Shown here: piece after piece, positions 50,548 through 59,590 of the stretch
Layout of the letters: every line of letters starts with the position of its first letter
How positions within the stretch are numbered: position 1 is the stretch's first letter
Source of the DNA: Adhaeretor mobilis
Lineage (GTDB): Bacteria > Planctomycetota > Planctomycetia > Pirellulales > Lacipirellulaceae
Length of the DNA stretch: 64,000 nucleotides
Assembly: GCF_007741515.1 (NCBI RefSeq)
Contig: NZ_CP036263.1
Span: forward strand, 5,381,178-5,445,177
Reading direction: 5' to 3'
Position numbers and translations under genes: made by a program
The notes under the pieces: generated by a model
Told to the model about the DNA's origin: nothing
Database searches by the model: none
Seen by the model: only the letters and a program-made list of their open reading frames with translations

Positions 50548-51855
50548 ATGCCAGTAATCGACGACCAATACGATTGTCTAGTTATGGGCGGAGGGCCCGC
50601 CGGTTCTACCACGGCGGCTCTGGTAGCGCAAGCGGGGCTGAAAACGCTGATGGTGGAGCGGGAGAAGTTCCCGCGACCTCACATCGGCGAATCGCTCATG
50701 CCAGAAACGTACTGGACGTTCCAGCGACTCGGCGTGCTCGACAAGCTCAAGCAGAGCAATTTCGCGAAGAAGGTTGGCGTGCAGTTTGTGAATCACACGG
50801 GTAAGGAATCCGCCCCGTTTTTCTTTCGAACGCACGACGATCGCGAGAGCAGCCAAACTTGGCACGTAGATCGGGCTGAGTTCGACCAAATGCTGTTCGA
50901 TAACGCTACCGAGAAAGGCGTTCACACTTTCGATTGCGTGCGCGTACTGGAAGTTCTATTTGACGATTCAACAGGCAAGGAGAAACGTGCCGTGGGCGCT
51001 CGCCTGCAATTCACGGACGAGCATGGCACTAATGAAGCCGGAGCCGTGCAAACACAAGAAGTACGAGCCAAGGTGATCGTGGACGCCACAGGGCAGCAAG
51101 CCGTGCTGGGCACGAGAGTTGGGGGGCGCACGATAAACCCGCGGCTGAAAAAAGCTTCTCTCTGGCGACATTATCGCGACGCTGAGCGTGACGAGTCCGG
51201 CGGCGGGGTAAAGACGATCATCCTGCACAACGAAGACCAATCTGCATGGTTTTGGTATATCCCGCAAGCGAACAACCTAGTGAGCGTGGGAGTCGTTGCT
51301 GATCGCGACTACTTACTTAAGGGCCGCGGGGACTTCGAAAAAACTTTCACCGAAGAGCTTGCCAAGTGCCCCGGCGTGAGTGAGCGTCTGGCGGGTGCCG
51401 AAGCGACCGAGGGCATCGTTGCCGCCAAGGAGTTTTCCTATACCACCGAACAATCGAGCGGCAATGGTTGGGTGCTCGTGGGCGATGCGTGGGGATTTAT
51501 CGACCCGGTGTACTCCTCGGGCGTTTACTTCGCTTTGAAGTCGGCGGAATTGGCTGCCGATTGTGTGATCGCGGCGCTGAAATCGGGCGATACTTCTGGC
51601 GAGTCTCTGGGAAGCTGGGTCGACGGCTTTGCGAAACAAACGGCACTCATTCGCAGGCTGGTGTATGCGTTCTACACACCGGAGTTTCGCGTCGGCAAGT
51701 TCATCGCAGAGCACCCACAGCATCAAGAGGAATTGGTAGACTTATTGATAGGGCGCGTCTTTGACGGTCGCGAGGGGAAGATATTCGACGACCTAGAGCC
51801 GTGGCTCGCGGCGCAAAACAAATTAACCGCAAAGAACGCAAAGATCGCCAAGTAG
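50548..51855 (+). CDS. FAD-dependent oxidoreductase, geranylgeranyl reductase/halogenase-like
   Basis: 435 residues. FAD motif CLVMGGGPAGSTTAA at residue 10 with VEREKFPRPHIGESLMPETY; VDATGQQAVLGTRVGG is the second FAD contact; WFWYIPQANN resembles the WxWxIP motif of flavin halogenases; GWVLVGDAWGFIDPVYSSG closes the FAD site. The family reduces polyprenyl double bonds (geranylgeranyl reductase) or halogenates aromatics. In this cluster, saturation of a prenyl chain is the likely job. The last residues (KLTAKNAKIAK) are encoded by an invading palindromic repeat, which also supplies the stop. The native C-terminus is therefore probably lost or extended. Confidence 0.88.
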   Translation: MPVIDDQYDCLVMGGGPAGSTTAALVAQAGLKTLMVEREKFPRPHIGESLMPETYWTFQRLGVLDKLKQSNFAKKVGVQFVNHTGKESAPFFFRTHDDRESSQTWHVDRAEFDQMLFDNATEKGVHTFDCVRVLEVLFDDSTGKEKRAVGARLQFTDEHGTNEAGAVQTQEVRAKVIVDATGQQAVLGTRVGGRTINPRLKKASLWRHYRDAERDESGGGVKTIILHNEDQSAWFWYIPQANNLVSVGVVADRDYLLKGRGDFEKTFTEELAKCPGVSERLAGAEATEGIVAAKEFSYTTEQSSGNGWVLVGDAWGFIDPVYSSGVYFALKSAELAADCVIAALKSGDTSGESLGSWVDGFAKQTALIRRLVYAFYTPEFRVGKFIAEHPQHQEELVDLLIGRVFDGREGKIFDDLEPWLAAQNKLTAKNAKIAK

Positions 51856-52016
51856 AACTAACCACAGAGAGGACGAAGCAAGAGTAGATTGAGTATTATA
51901 TTGCCGGGACATCGCTTCCCCGATAATCTGCTACTCAATTTCCCTTTGTGCTCTATGTGTCCTTTGTGGTTTGTAGTACTTCCTTGGCGCTCTTTGTGTT
52001 CTTTGCGGTTCAAAAT
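51824..52016. repeat. ACCGCAAAG/ACCACAGAG palindromic element, copy D
   Basis: Outer arms: TTAACCGCAAAGAACGCAAAG with GATCGCCAAG at the left, mirrored by CTTGGCGC and TCTTTGTGTTCTTTGCGGTT at the right. Inner arms: AACTAACCACAGAG mirrored by GTCCTTTGTGGTTTG. The left arm codes for the last residues and stop codon of the FAD gene. Confidence 0.85.
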
Positions 52017-52080
52017 GGCCCCGCGGCTAGCTAGACTTGTGGCATACGGAAGTACCAAGCCTCTTGCTTTGAAAGTTACC

Positions 52081-52314
52081 ATGCTTCGTTTTATTTGGCC
52101 GTTGGTGATCCTGTTGCTTATCTTGCATCAGGACAATTGGTTTTGGGACGACGGCACGCTCGTCTTCGGGTTCATTCCGGTGGGGCTGTTCTATCACGCC
52201 TGTATTTCGGTGGCCGCGGCAACAACTTGGTTTCTGGTCGTCCTGTTTTGTTGGCCCAAGGGACTGGATGAAAAGGTCTCTCATGAGAGCACGAAGGGGG
52301 AGCAGTCCGTATGA
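52081..52314 (+). CDS. Small DUF3311-like membrane protein, partner of an SSS transporter
   Basis: 77 residues from ATG 52081. Two membrane segments (LRFIWPLVILLLILHQ and ACISVAAATTWFLVVLFCW) flank the typical loop DNWFWDDGTLVFGFIPVGLFYHA. DUF3311 proteins are encoded next to sodium:solute symporters and are probably accessory subunits. Its stop overlaps the symporter start (ATGA), so the two are coupled. The upstream in-frame extension is palindromic-repeat sequence. Confidence 0.85.
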   Translation: MLRFIWPLVILLLILHQDNWFWDDGTLVFGFIPVGLFYHACISVAAATTWFLVVLFCWPKGLDEKVSHESTKGEQSV

Positions 52315-53933
52315 GCTTCGTATCTCTCCGCACAAGTTCCCTAACCCTAGCTACTGAAGTCGGTGAAGCACCCGCCGGGCTCACTGAGTTTTGGATCATT
52401 GCGGGTTACCTGTTGCTGCTAATTCTGCTTGGCTTCTTTGCTAGCCGACTGTTCACGGGCACGAAAAGCGACTATCAGCTAGCAAGCCATTCCATCGGCC
52501 CGTTCCTACTTTTGATGTCGATTTTCGGCACTACGATGACGGCGTTCGCACTGCTGGGTTCCACGGGCGAGGCTTACAAAGAAGGCATCGGCGTTTACGG
52601 CATGCTGGCCTCCTCCAGCGGCATTATTCATTCGCTTTGCTTCTTTCTGGTGGGCATCCGACTCTGGTCGTTTGGCAAGCGCTACGGTTACGCCACGCAG
52701 ATCCAGTTCTTTCGCGATCGGTTGGATAGCGACCTCATTGGGCTGCTGCTGTTCCCTATTCTCGTATCACTGGTGATTCCCTACTTACTAATCGGCGTGA
52801 TGGGCAGCGGCACAGTCATTCAAACGATGACCGCCGGAGCGTTTCCCGATGTTCAGCGTTTCGTGACTGAATCCCCAGCCACCAGCGGCGGGTTTCCCAA
52901 AGAATTTGGCTCGCTGGTCGTGTGTTGCGTGGTGCTCAGCTACGTGTTCTTCGGCGGCATGCGGGGCACGGCTTGGGCGAATGCGTTTCAGACGATTGTG
53001 TTTATGGTGCTCGGCGTGGTCACGTTCTGCGTGATTGCCAGCAGACTGGGTGGGGAAGAATCGCTGCTGGACAACTTAAGAAAGCTCGGCGAAGCGATCC
53101 CTGAGGACAAGGCGACCCGCGTCGAAATGTCGAAGACCAAGTTCTTCAGCTATCTGCTCATTCCGCTCTCGGTAGGTATGTTCCCGCATTTGTTCCAGCA
53201 CTGGCTAACCGCCAAAAGCGCGAAGAGCTTTCGGCTTTCAGTGGTCGCCCATCCTCTGTTCATCATGATCGTGTGGGTGCCCTGCGTGCTGATTGGCGTG
53301 TGGGCCACGAGCGATTTGATCCCAGCGAACATCCCGTTGCCGAAGAACCCCAATGCCGTACTAACCGTGTTGGTTAAGAATCTCACCGGGCCCATTCTGG
53401 GCGGGTTGCTCACCGCCGGAGTGCTGGCAGCTATCATGTCTTCCCTGGACAGTCAGTTCTTGTGTATCGGCACGATGTTCACGAATGACATCGCCACGCA
53501 CTATGCGAAAGAGGGTCGTTTCACTGATCGGCAGGAAGTAATGCTCACGCGGGGATTCATCATTGCCATCGTAGCACTGACCTACTGGCTAAGCCTGTTT
53601 GAGTCGAAGAGTGTGTTCACCCTTGGCGTGTGGTGCTTCACGGGCTTCGCCAGCCTCTTCCCACTGGTGGTGGCAGCAGTGTATTGGCGTGGGCTCACAA
53701 AGCACGGTGCCTTCGCCTGTGTGTTGGCCACGATCGGTGCTTGGTTGTACTTTTTCCGCGAGGCAGGCTACGGCGCGAATCGCACCTACACGATCGATTT
53801 GCTCGGCCATGAAGTGATGCCCGTAGCGGCAATTTTTGCCATGTCGGCTATTGCTTTGGTGGGCGTATCGTTGGTGACTTCGCCGCCCAAGGAAGAGACG
53901 CTTCGGAAGTTTTTCTCAGACGACATCATTTGA
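52311..53933 (+). CDS. Sodium:solute symporter (SSS family)
   Basis: 540 residues with about thirteen hydrophobic segments (for example WIIAGYLLLLILLGFFASRL, TMTAFALLGSTGEAYKEG, VCCVVLSYVFFGGMRGTAWA, GGLLTAGVLAAIMSSLDSQ). The motifs GGMRGTAWANAFQTIVF and AIMSSLDSQFLCIGTMFTNDI are hallmarks of the SSS family, which imports sugars, amino acids, pantothenate or other solutes with sodium. The substrate cannot be told. It is coupled to a DUF3311-like gene, as in many other bacteria. A palindromic repeat follows the stop codon. Confidence 0.95.
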   Translation: MSFVSLRTSSLTLATEVGEAPAGLTEFWIIAGYLLLLILLGFFASRLFTGTKSDYQLASHSIGPFLLLMSIFGTTMTAFALLGSTGEAYKEGIGVYGMLASSSGIIHSLCFFLVGIRLWSFGKRYGYATQIQFFRDRLDSDLIGLLLFPILVSLVIPYLLIGVMGSGTVIQTMTAGAFPDVQRFVTESPATSGGFPKEFGSLVVCCVVLSYVFFGGMRGTAWANAFQTIVFMVLGVVTFCVIASRLGGEESLLDNLRKLGEAIPEDKATRVEMSKTKFFSYLLIPLSVGMFPHLFQHWLTAKSAKSFRLSVVAHPLFIMIVWVPCVLIGVWATSDLIPANIPLPKNPNAVLTVLVKNLTGPILGGLLTAGVLAAIMSSLDSQFLCIGTMFTNDIATHYAKEGRFTDRQEVMLTRGFIIAIVALTYWLSLFESKSVFTLGVWCFTGFASLFPLVVAAVYWRGLTKHGAFACVLATIGAWLYFFREAGYGANRTYTIDLLGHEVMPVAAIFAMSAIALVGVSLVTSPPKEETLRKFFSDDII

Positions 53934-53934
53934 G

Positions 53935-54080
53935 TTTGAACCGCAAAGGACGCTAAGAGCGCCAAGAAACTCTACTACCACAAAGTTCACAAAGAACACT
54001 AGGTAAATACTTCTTAGTGCCCTTCGTGTACTTAGTGGTAAGTTATATTACCTTGGCGCTCTTAGCGTCCTTTGCGATTC
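53935..54080. repeat. ACCGCAAAG/ACCACAAAG palindromic element, copy E
   Basis: Outer arms: GAACCGCAAAGGACGCTAAG and AGCGCCAAG mirrored by CTTGGCGCTCTTAGCGTCC and TTTGCG. Inner: ACCACAAAGTTCACAAAG mirrored by CTTCGTGTACTTAGTGGT. It fills nearly all of the space between the symporter and glycosyltransferase genes. Confidence 0.88.
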
Positions 54081-54105
54081 ACTCTTTCCCGGTATCTGGC
54101 TCCGA

Positions 54106-55407
54106 ATGAAAATCGCCTACTTAGCTGCGGGGGCTGCGGGGATGTATTGCGGGAGTTGTCTACACGACAATACCCTAGCCGCCGCATTGTTGAAGCTGGG
54201 TGAGGACGTCACACTCGTGCCGATTTACACACCCATCCGTACCGATGAGCGCGACATGAGCGAACCTCGCGTGTTTTTTGGGGGGATCAATGCTTATTTG
54301 CAGCAGAAAGTGCCGCTGTTTCGCTACACGCCGCGTTGGCTGGACCGTTGGTTAGACCACCCTGTCCTGCTGCTTGTGTTGGCCGGCCGCGGCGCGAGTG
54401 TTGACGCGAAGAAGCTGGGCCCGATGACTGTATCGATGCTCAAAGGAGAGCAAGGCAATCAACGCAAAGAACTGGTGAAGCTAGTCGATTGGCTACTCGA
54501 GGAAGTACAGCCCGATGTGGTGCACCTCTCCAATTCGATGATGTTGGGACTCGCGCGGATGATTGCCGAGCGCTGCGGTCCGCCCGTGGTTTGTTCGCTC
54601 TCCGGTGAAGACATTTTCCTGGAACAACTCACACCGCCTTATTATCAGCAAGCTCGAGAGATGCTCAAAGAGCGTGCTGCTGAGGTCCACGCCTTCACCG
54701 CACTCAACGGTTACTACGCCGATTTCATGGCCGATTACCTGGCGGTGCCGCGCGAACGCATTCACGTGATCCCTCACGGGCTGGACCTCGCAGGGCATGC
54801 TACCGAGCCGAAGTCAGGCAGTGAACGCGGCGACCATGAGCCGCTGCGAATTGGCTACTTGGCAAGAATTTGCCACGACAAAGGGCTTCATCTACTTGTA
54901 GGAGCGTGTGAATTATTGGCCGCTCGCTCGCCCGACAAACTTTTTGAACTTCACGCAGCAGGCTACTTAGGGGCTGGCGACCGGCGCTATTTTGCCGATC
55001 TAGAGAAACGCATCGCACGGGGACCGCTCGCAGATCGATTTACCTACCATGGCGAACTGGACCGCGCGGGGAAAATCGCGTACTTGCTGTCGCTGGACAT
55101 CATGAGCACGCCGACAGTCTATCGGGAGAGCAAGGGCTTACCCATGTTGGAATCGCTCGCCAACGGTACGCCGGTAGTGGTGCCTGCTCATGGCACATTC
55201 CCGGAGCTCGTCGAGCAAACGGGCGGCGGACTGTTGCATGAGCCTCTCGATGCGACCGATCTAGCTTCAAAGCTCGAAAAACTTCTCGACGATCACGCTC
55301 AGCGAGCGGCCCTCGGCGCCGCGGGCCATGCGGCGGTAAAGGAGCGATATCAGGCCCAGAAGATGGCAGAGCAGACCTTGGGGTTGTATCGGGAGCTCGT
55401 TTCTTAG
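54106..55407 (+). CDS. GT4-type glycosyltransferase
   Basis: 433 residues. N-terminal Rossmann half begins KIAYLAAGAAGMYCGSCLHDN, C-terminal half carries the typical segment RIGYLARICHDKGLHLLVGA, then STPTVYRESKGLPMLESLANGTPVVVP with the EX7E-type glutamates (ES...E). Two-domain GT-B fold of a family 4 retaining transferase using a nucleotide sugar. No signal peptide; it probably acts at the inner face of the membrane or in the cytoplasm. Substrate and acceptor are unknown. The start ATG lies just after a palindromic repeat. Confidence 0.93.
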   Translation: MKIAYLAAGAAGMYCGSCLHDNTLAAALLKLGEDVTLVPIYTPIRTDERDMSEPRVFFGGINAYLQQKVPLFRYTPRWLDRWLDHPVLLLVLAGRGASVDAKKLGPMTVSMLKGEQGNQRKELVKLVDWLLEEVQPDVVHLSNSMMLGLARMIAERCGPPVVCSLSGEDIFLEQLTPPYYQQAREMLKERAAEVHAFTALNGYYADFMADYLAVPRERIHVIPHGLDLAGHATEPKSGSERGDHEPLRIGYLARICHDKGLHLLVGACELLAARSPDKLFELHAAGYLGAGDRRYFADLEKRIARGPLADRFTYHGELDRAGKIAYLLSLDIMSTPTVYRESKGLPMLESLANGTPVVVPAHGTFPELVEQTGGGLLHEPLDATDLASKLEKLLDDHAQRAALGAAGHAAVKERYQAQKMAEQTLGLYRELVS

Positions 55408-55580
55408 AGGGAAGTGCCTGGTGTGAAACCGGCTAGAACCTCGATTGGAAAAACCTGTGCTCACGCACCTCGGCTCGGGGAGTGCCTTGGTATTCCATTT
55501 CCCTATGCGATGCATTCTTGGCTAGAATGGTGGCAAGTCGGTTTCCCTGTCCAGCAGCCTGTTGCAATCAGCTTTTCTCC

Positions 55581-57638
55581 ATGCATCGTCAATCGAAACC
55601 TGGGACAGATACAAACGCGGCTAGCGCCTCATTTGACTTTCAAGGGTGGTTCGAGACTTGGCAGCAGGAATGCCTGTGTCTGCGACTTGATCCCAATGGG
55701 ATCATTACTTTTGTGTCCGCCAATTCAATGGAGTTGCTGGGGTACCAACCTAGCGAGTTGGTTGGTCGCCCGGCGGTGGACTTTTTGGCTCTCGACCACC
55801 CAGACCACGCGCTGATTCAGGGCCTGACGGATAAGACATGGCCACTCCGAGATCAACCTATCAAGCGTCATACAGCGCGTCGGCGCGACGGTACTCTCGC
55901 CTATTTCGTAACCCAGGAACGCAACATCTACGACGAGAGTGGTACACAGGTTGCCACCGAGCGAATGGCGTATGACGAGACAGCCCGCGTAGAGGCAGAG
56001 CTATCGGTTCTAGAAAGCGAGCAGAAGTATCGTCGGCTTGTGGAGGGCATCCGAGGGGACTACTTCATCTTCACGCATAGCCCCGACGGCGAAGTCACCT
56101 ACGCAAGCCCATCAATCAAGGATGTTCTCGGTTACGATCCCGAGATGGTGGTGGGACGTAACTGGCGCGACTTTGTCAAGGCAGACAATCTAGGGCGTGA
56201 TGAAGCTGAAAAAGTTGAAGGAGCCGTGGCCGCAGGAAAACCCTTCCACAAGCTCGTTGTTGAGATCGACAACCAAGAAGGCGAAAAACTAATTGTTGAA
56301 GTGCAGGAACGTCAACTGTACGATTCCGCTGGCAATTACGAGTCGATGGAAGGCATTGCGCGCGATATTACCGAGCTCACCACCGCGACTAACGAGTTAC
56401 AACAGCTGCGCGAAGAACTGGAGCAGCGGGTGGCTAATCGCACGGCCGAGTTGCAAGCGACGAATGTGCAACTAAGTGAAAGCGAAGAGCGTTATCGCGA
56501 TCTGGTTGAAAAGCAGGCGGAGTTTATCGTGCGTTGGACGCCCGACCTCAAGAGGACGTTCGTCAACGAGTCGTACGCTCGATATATCGGAAAGCCGGCC
56601 AGCGAGTTGGTGAATTGCTCGTTCATGCCAATCCTGGTAAAAGAAGACGCCGCTGTCTTCGAAACCGCTATGGCGCAGCTTACTCCCGAGAAAAACAGTG
56701 TGACCTACGAGCACCGTATCCATCGCGAGGGTGGGGTGGTGAGCTGGGCCCAGTGGACGGATCGTGCTTTTTTTGATGAGCAGGGGAATCCGGAGTCATA
56801 CCTCTCTGTGGGGAGAGACGTCACCGCTTTGAAAGAAGCCGAGGACAAAGTCCGCCAGAAAGAGTTGCTGCTAGAGCATGTATCGCGACGGGCGATTATG
56901 GGCGAATTGGTTGCCGGAATTGCTCATGAAATCCATCAACCACTGCATGCCGCCAGTGCGTTTGCCGAGGCGGCAAGACGACACTTGGAGATGGGCAAGC
57001 CGGGCGGCGTCGAGACATCCGTGGACTGTATGCGCGAAATCTCTGAGGCAGTGACCCGTACCGCCACAATAATTCGCCGTCTGCGAGACTTCACCAAGCC
57101 AAGTGATGTGAAGCTGGAGAAGCTCTTCATTAACGATCTTGTACGAGAATCCCTAGAAATACTTGCATTTGAGACGCGAAGAGCGCATCTTTACCCAGAG
57201 ATGCACTTGGCAAGCGATTTGCCCTGGGTGCAGGGGGATCGCATCCAGTTGCAACAAATTATCGTCAGCCTCATCACCAATGCGTGTGAAGCGGTTGCCG
57301 ATGTTCCTATCCAACAGCGCAAGTTAACCATTCGCTCAGGAGTGGATGGTAAGATGGTACGTATTGAATTCGAGGATTCAGGGACTGGTATTTCCGCAGA
57401 TGAGCTGGAAAGCGTTTTCGACGCATTTGTTACTTCCAGGTCGGGGGGCACCGGCATGGGGCTAACCGTTTCTCGAACCATTGCCGAGGCACATCGCGGC
57501 ACGCTTTATGCCAAATCCAATGCACCCGCCCCGGGAGCCTGCTTCGTTTTAGAATTGCCCTACCCAGGAGCGCGGGCCGCTTCTCAATCGGTAGTATCCG
57601 GTCAGGCCGAGTTGAATGAGGATTCTAAAAGTGAGTGA
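55581..57638 (+). CDS. PAS-domain sensor histidine kinase
   Basis: 685 residues from ATG 55581; the open frame begins 33 codons earlier with GTG, where no clear ribosome site is seen. Three PAS domains (about 20-130, 145-265, 305-420) are followed by a phosphoacceptor helix with the H-box AGIAHEIHQPLHAAS (His449) and an ATPase domain (LITNACEAV N-box, DSGTGI, GGTGMGLTVSRTI G-boxes). No membrane segment, so it is cytoplasmic and probably senses a small ligand or redox state through PAS. It is coupled to the FixJ-like regulator at 57631 by overlap. A second such regulator lies 350 bases further. Confidence 0.95.
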   Translation: MHRQSKPGTDTNAASASFDFQGWFETWQQECLCLRLDPNGIITFVSANSMELLGYQPSELVGRPAVDFLALDHPDHALIQGLTDKTWPLRDQPIKRHTARRRDGTLAYFVTQERNIYDESGTQVATERMAYDETARVEAELSVLESEQKYRRLVEGIRGDYFIFTHSPDGEVTYASPSIKDVLGYDPEMVVGRNWRDFVKADNLGRDEAEKVEGAVAAGKPFHKLVVEIDNQEGEKLIVEVQERQLYDSAGNYESMEGIARDITELTTATNELQQLREELEQRVANRTAELQATNVQLSESEERYRDLVEKQAEFIVRWTPDLKRTFVNESYARYIGKPASELVNCSFMPILVKEDAAVFETAMAQLTPEKNSVTYEHRIHREGGVVSWAQWTDRAFFDEQGNPESYLSVGRDVTALKEAEDKVRQKELLLEHVSRRAIMGELVAGIAHEIHQPLHAASAFAEAARRHLEMGKPGGVETSVDCMREISEAVTRTATIIRRLRDFTKPSDVKLEKLFINDLVRESLEILAFETRRAHLYPEMHLASDLPWVQGDRIQLQQIIVSLITNACEAVADVPIQQRKLTIRSGVDGKMVRIEFEDSGTGISADELESVFDAFVTSRSGGTGMGLTVSRTIAEAHRGTLYAKSNAPAPGACFVLELPYPGARAASQSVVSGQAELNEDSKSE

Positions 57639-58251
57639 ACAGCGCGGAATCATTTACGTAGTAGACGACGACGAGCAGATTCGTAAGGGAGCCTCCGTAC
57701 TACTAGAAACGCTTGACGCCGATTTGGTTGCTTTCGATTCCGCTGAGAGCTTCCTCGAAGCCTACGATGGGCGCCGCCCTGCATGTCTCGTGACCGATCT
57801 CTGCATGCTGGGAATGAGCGGCACAGAACTGCAGGAACATCTGCACTCGCTCGGCATTAAAATGTCCGTTGTGGTGATCACTGCCCATGCATCGACCGCG
57901 TCGACCGTACGTGCCATGAAGAATGGGGCGTTTACATTGCTGGAAAAGCCTTGCGATCCGAATGCCTTGTGGACTGCGGCACGCAACGGGCTGGAGATCG
58001 ACAAGGATACCTACGAGCAGGAATTGTCGTGCATGAGTGTTCGCGAGCGGCTGGATAGCCTCACCAATAAGGAGCAGGCGGTCCTCGAATGCATCGTGGT
58101 CGGCGATGCCAATAAGGTCATCGCGCGAAAGATGGACGTGAGCATTCGCACCGTCGAAAATCACCGCAGCCGCGTGTTTTCCAAGATGAAGGCCGATTCA
58201 GTGGCCGAGTTGGTGCGGATGTCGCTGATGGTCGAGCAGGAAGGCAGCTGA
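57631..58251 (+). CDS. FixJ-like response regulator, partner of the PAS kinase
   Basis: 206 residues from GTG 57631, which lies in the overlap GTGAGTGA with the kinase stop and has GAGG nine bases upstream; ATG 57616 is a less likely start. The receiver domain has the acidic pocket YVVDDDEQ, phospho-acceptor Asp56 in LVTDLCMLGMSG, and the lysine in LLEKPCD. A LuxR-type helix-turn-helix follows (LTNKEQAVLECIVVG, NKVIARKMDVSIRTVENHRS). It should activate transcription when phosphorylated by the kinase just upstream. Confidence 0.95.
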   Translation: MSEQRGIIYVVDDDEQIRKGASVLLETLDADLVAFDSAESFLEAYDGRRPACLVTDLCMLGMSGTELQEHLHSLGIKMSVVVITAHASTASTVRAMKNGAFTLLEKPCDPNALWTAARNGLEIDKDTYEQELSCMSVRERLDSLTNKEQAVLECIVVGDANKVIARKMDVSIRTVENHRSRVFSKMKADSVAELVRMSLMVEQEGS

Positions 58252-58603
58252 GTGGCCTAGATGTCCAACCGCGTTGCTAGCAGTTGCCGCTTACCGAGTG
58301 TTTCTTTCGGGTAGGAATCGTGATCTCCTGCCTACCAATTGCTCACTTGTTGGCACGGGTTTCCCATTGAATGGGCAACCACAGCCTGCTTTTCAGCGGC
58401 AACCCACAATTCCACTGCGGGAAGTGCGGACTATAACCGCAGAAGCTACCCTCTATAGTTTCATTACTCGCACCGCTGGCGAACCGGAACTCGTCGCGGT
58501 CGGAAGCACCAAGTAGGTGCTTCTCTTCATCATCAATTCTGCGAGCGACCTCAGCCCAGCACGCTTTGCTGTGGTAGGTCGACTTTCGAGGAGGAATAGT
58601 AAA
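58252..58603. other. Intergenic region between the two response regulators
   Basis: About 350 bases; I see no gene. It probably carries the promoter of the second regulator. The last bases before 58604 contain a strong GAGGAGG ribosome site. Confidence 0.5.
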
Positions 58604-59290
58604 ATGTCTGAAAAGCGAATTAGTGAAGATGCCGTTGTATACGTCGTGGACGACGATCCACAGGCCTGTCGTGCCGTATCGGAATTGGTCCACACCTTTG
58701 GCTACCAGGTTCGCTCTTACAACACGGCTGAGGAATTCCTGGAGAATGCTTCCAACGATCGCCCTGGCTGCGTTGTGCTCGATCTCAGGATGCCCGAAGC
58801 CGACGGTTTGGAACTGCATCGCCGCATGATCGAACGTGGGCTGAACCTGCCCGTGGTGATCATTACGGCTTATGCAGAAACCTCCGTCACAGTGAAGTCC
58901 ATTCGCAGCGGTGCCGTATCGGTACTCGATAAGCCCTATGCGGACGACGACCTGTGGACACACGTTCAGGAAGCAATCTGCAAGAGCGAGAAGGAACTAC
59001 GGCTTTCCAAACACCAGGCATCGCTGGAAGAACGCCTCAAGCGGCTTTCGCCGCAAGATCGGGCCGTCTTGCAGCTGATGCTGGCTGGGGAGAAGAATCG
59101 AACGATTGCTAAACGACTGGATGTGAGCCTGCGAACCGTAGAAAACCGCCGCCGTCGTGTTTTCGACGTGATGGAAGCGGATTCGGTCGCCCAGCTCACA
59201 CGCATGGTCGTGGAGTACGAGCATAAACTGCTGCCTAAGAAAGACTCGAACGAAGCTTGGCTGGCCCTGCCGTTTGAACGCGTTGCTTAG
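58604..59290 (+). CDS. Second FixJ-like response regulator
   Basis: 228 residues from ATG 58604, with GAGGAGG just upstream. Receiver: YVVDDDPQACRAV, phospho-acceptor Asp60 in CVVLDLRMPEADG, and KPYADDDLW. Output: LSPQDRAVLQLMLAGEKNRT and IAKRLDVSLRTVENRRRRVF. It resembles the first regulator closely enough to be a duplicate that has diverged. It has no kinase of its own nearby, so it may share the PAS kinase. A terminator follows it. Confidence 0.95.
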   Translation: MSEKRISEDAVVYVVDDDPQACRAVSELVHTFGYQVRSYNTAEEFLENASNDRPGCVVLDLRMPEADGLELHRRMIERGLNLPVVIITAYAETSVTVKSIRSGAVSVLDKPYADDDLWTHVQEAICKSEKELRLSKHQASLEERLKRLSPQDRAVLQLMLAGEKNRTIAKRLDVSLRTVENRRRRVFDVMEADSVAQLTRMVVEYEHKLLPKKDSNEAWLALPFERVA

Positions 59291-59358
59291 GCTGGCATTC
59301 TCAGCTTAGGGCCTCACTTCTCTGCTGGAACAGAGCAGAGATATGCGGACCCATGAAT

Positions 59359-59390
59359 CCGGTCGTTGGCACGAGCCAACGGCCGGTTTT
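59359..59390 (+). terminator. Terminator after the second regulator
   Basis: CCGGTCGTTGGC (59359-59370) pairs with GCCAACGGCCGG (59375-59386), loop ACGA, then TTTT. Confidence 0.85.
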
Positions 59391-59590
59391 CCTGTTGGGT
59401 AGGGCTTTTCGCTGCTGCGAAGGGGGGACCTTCCCAGTGGCGCTGCTAAGCCGTGAGCGGCAAAAAGGCCTTATTCGGCCCATTACGGCTTGTGAAGCGG
59501 CTTGTTTTAGCTAAAATTCGGAGCTACGCCCAGAGTTACCAACTCTGCCACTTACCCGTTTCCAACCCACGAAACTGCTGCTCACTCGCT

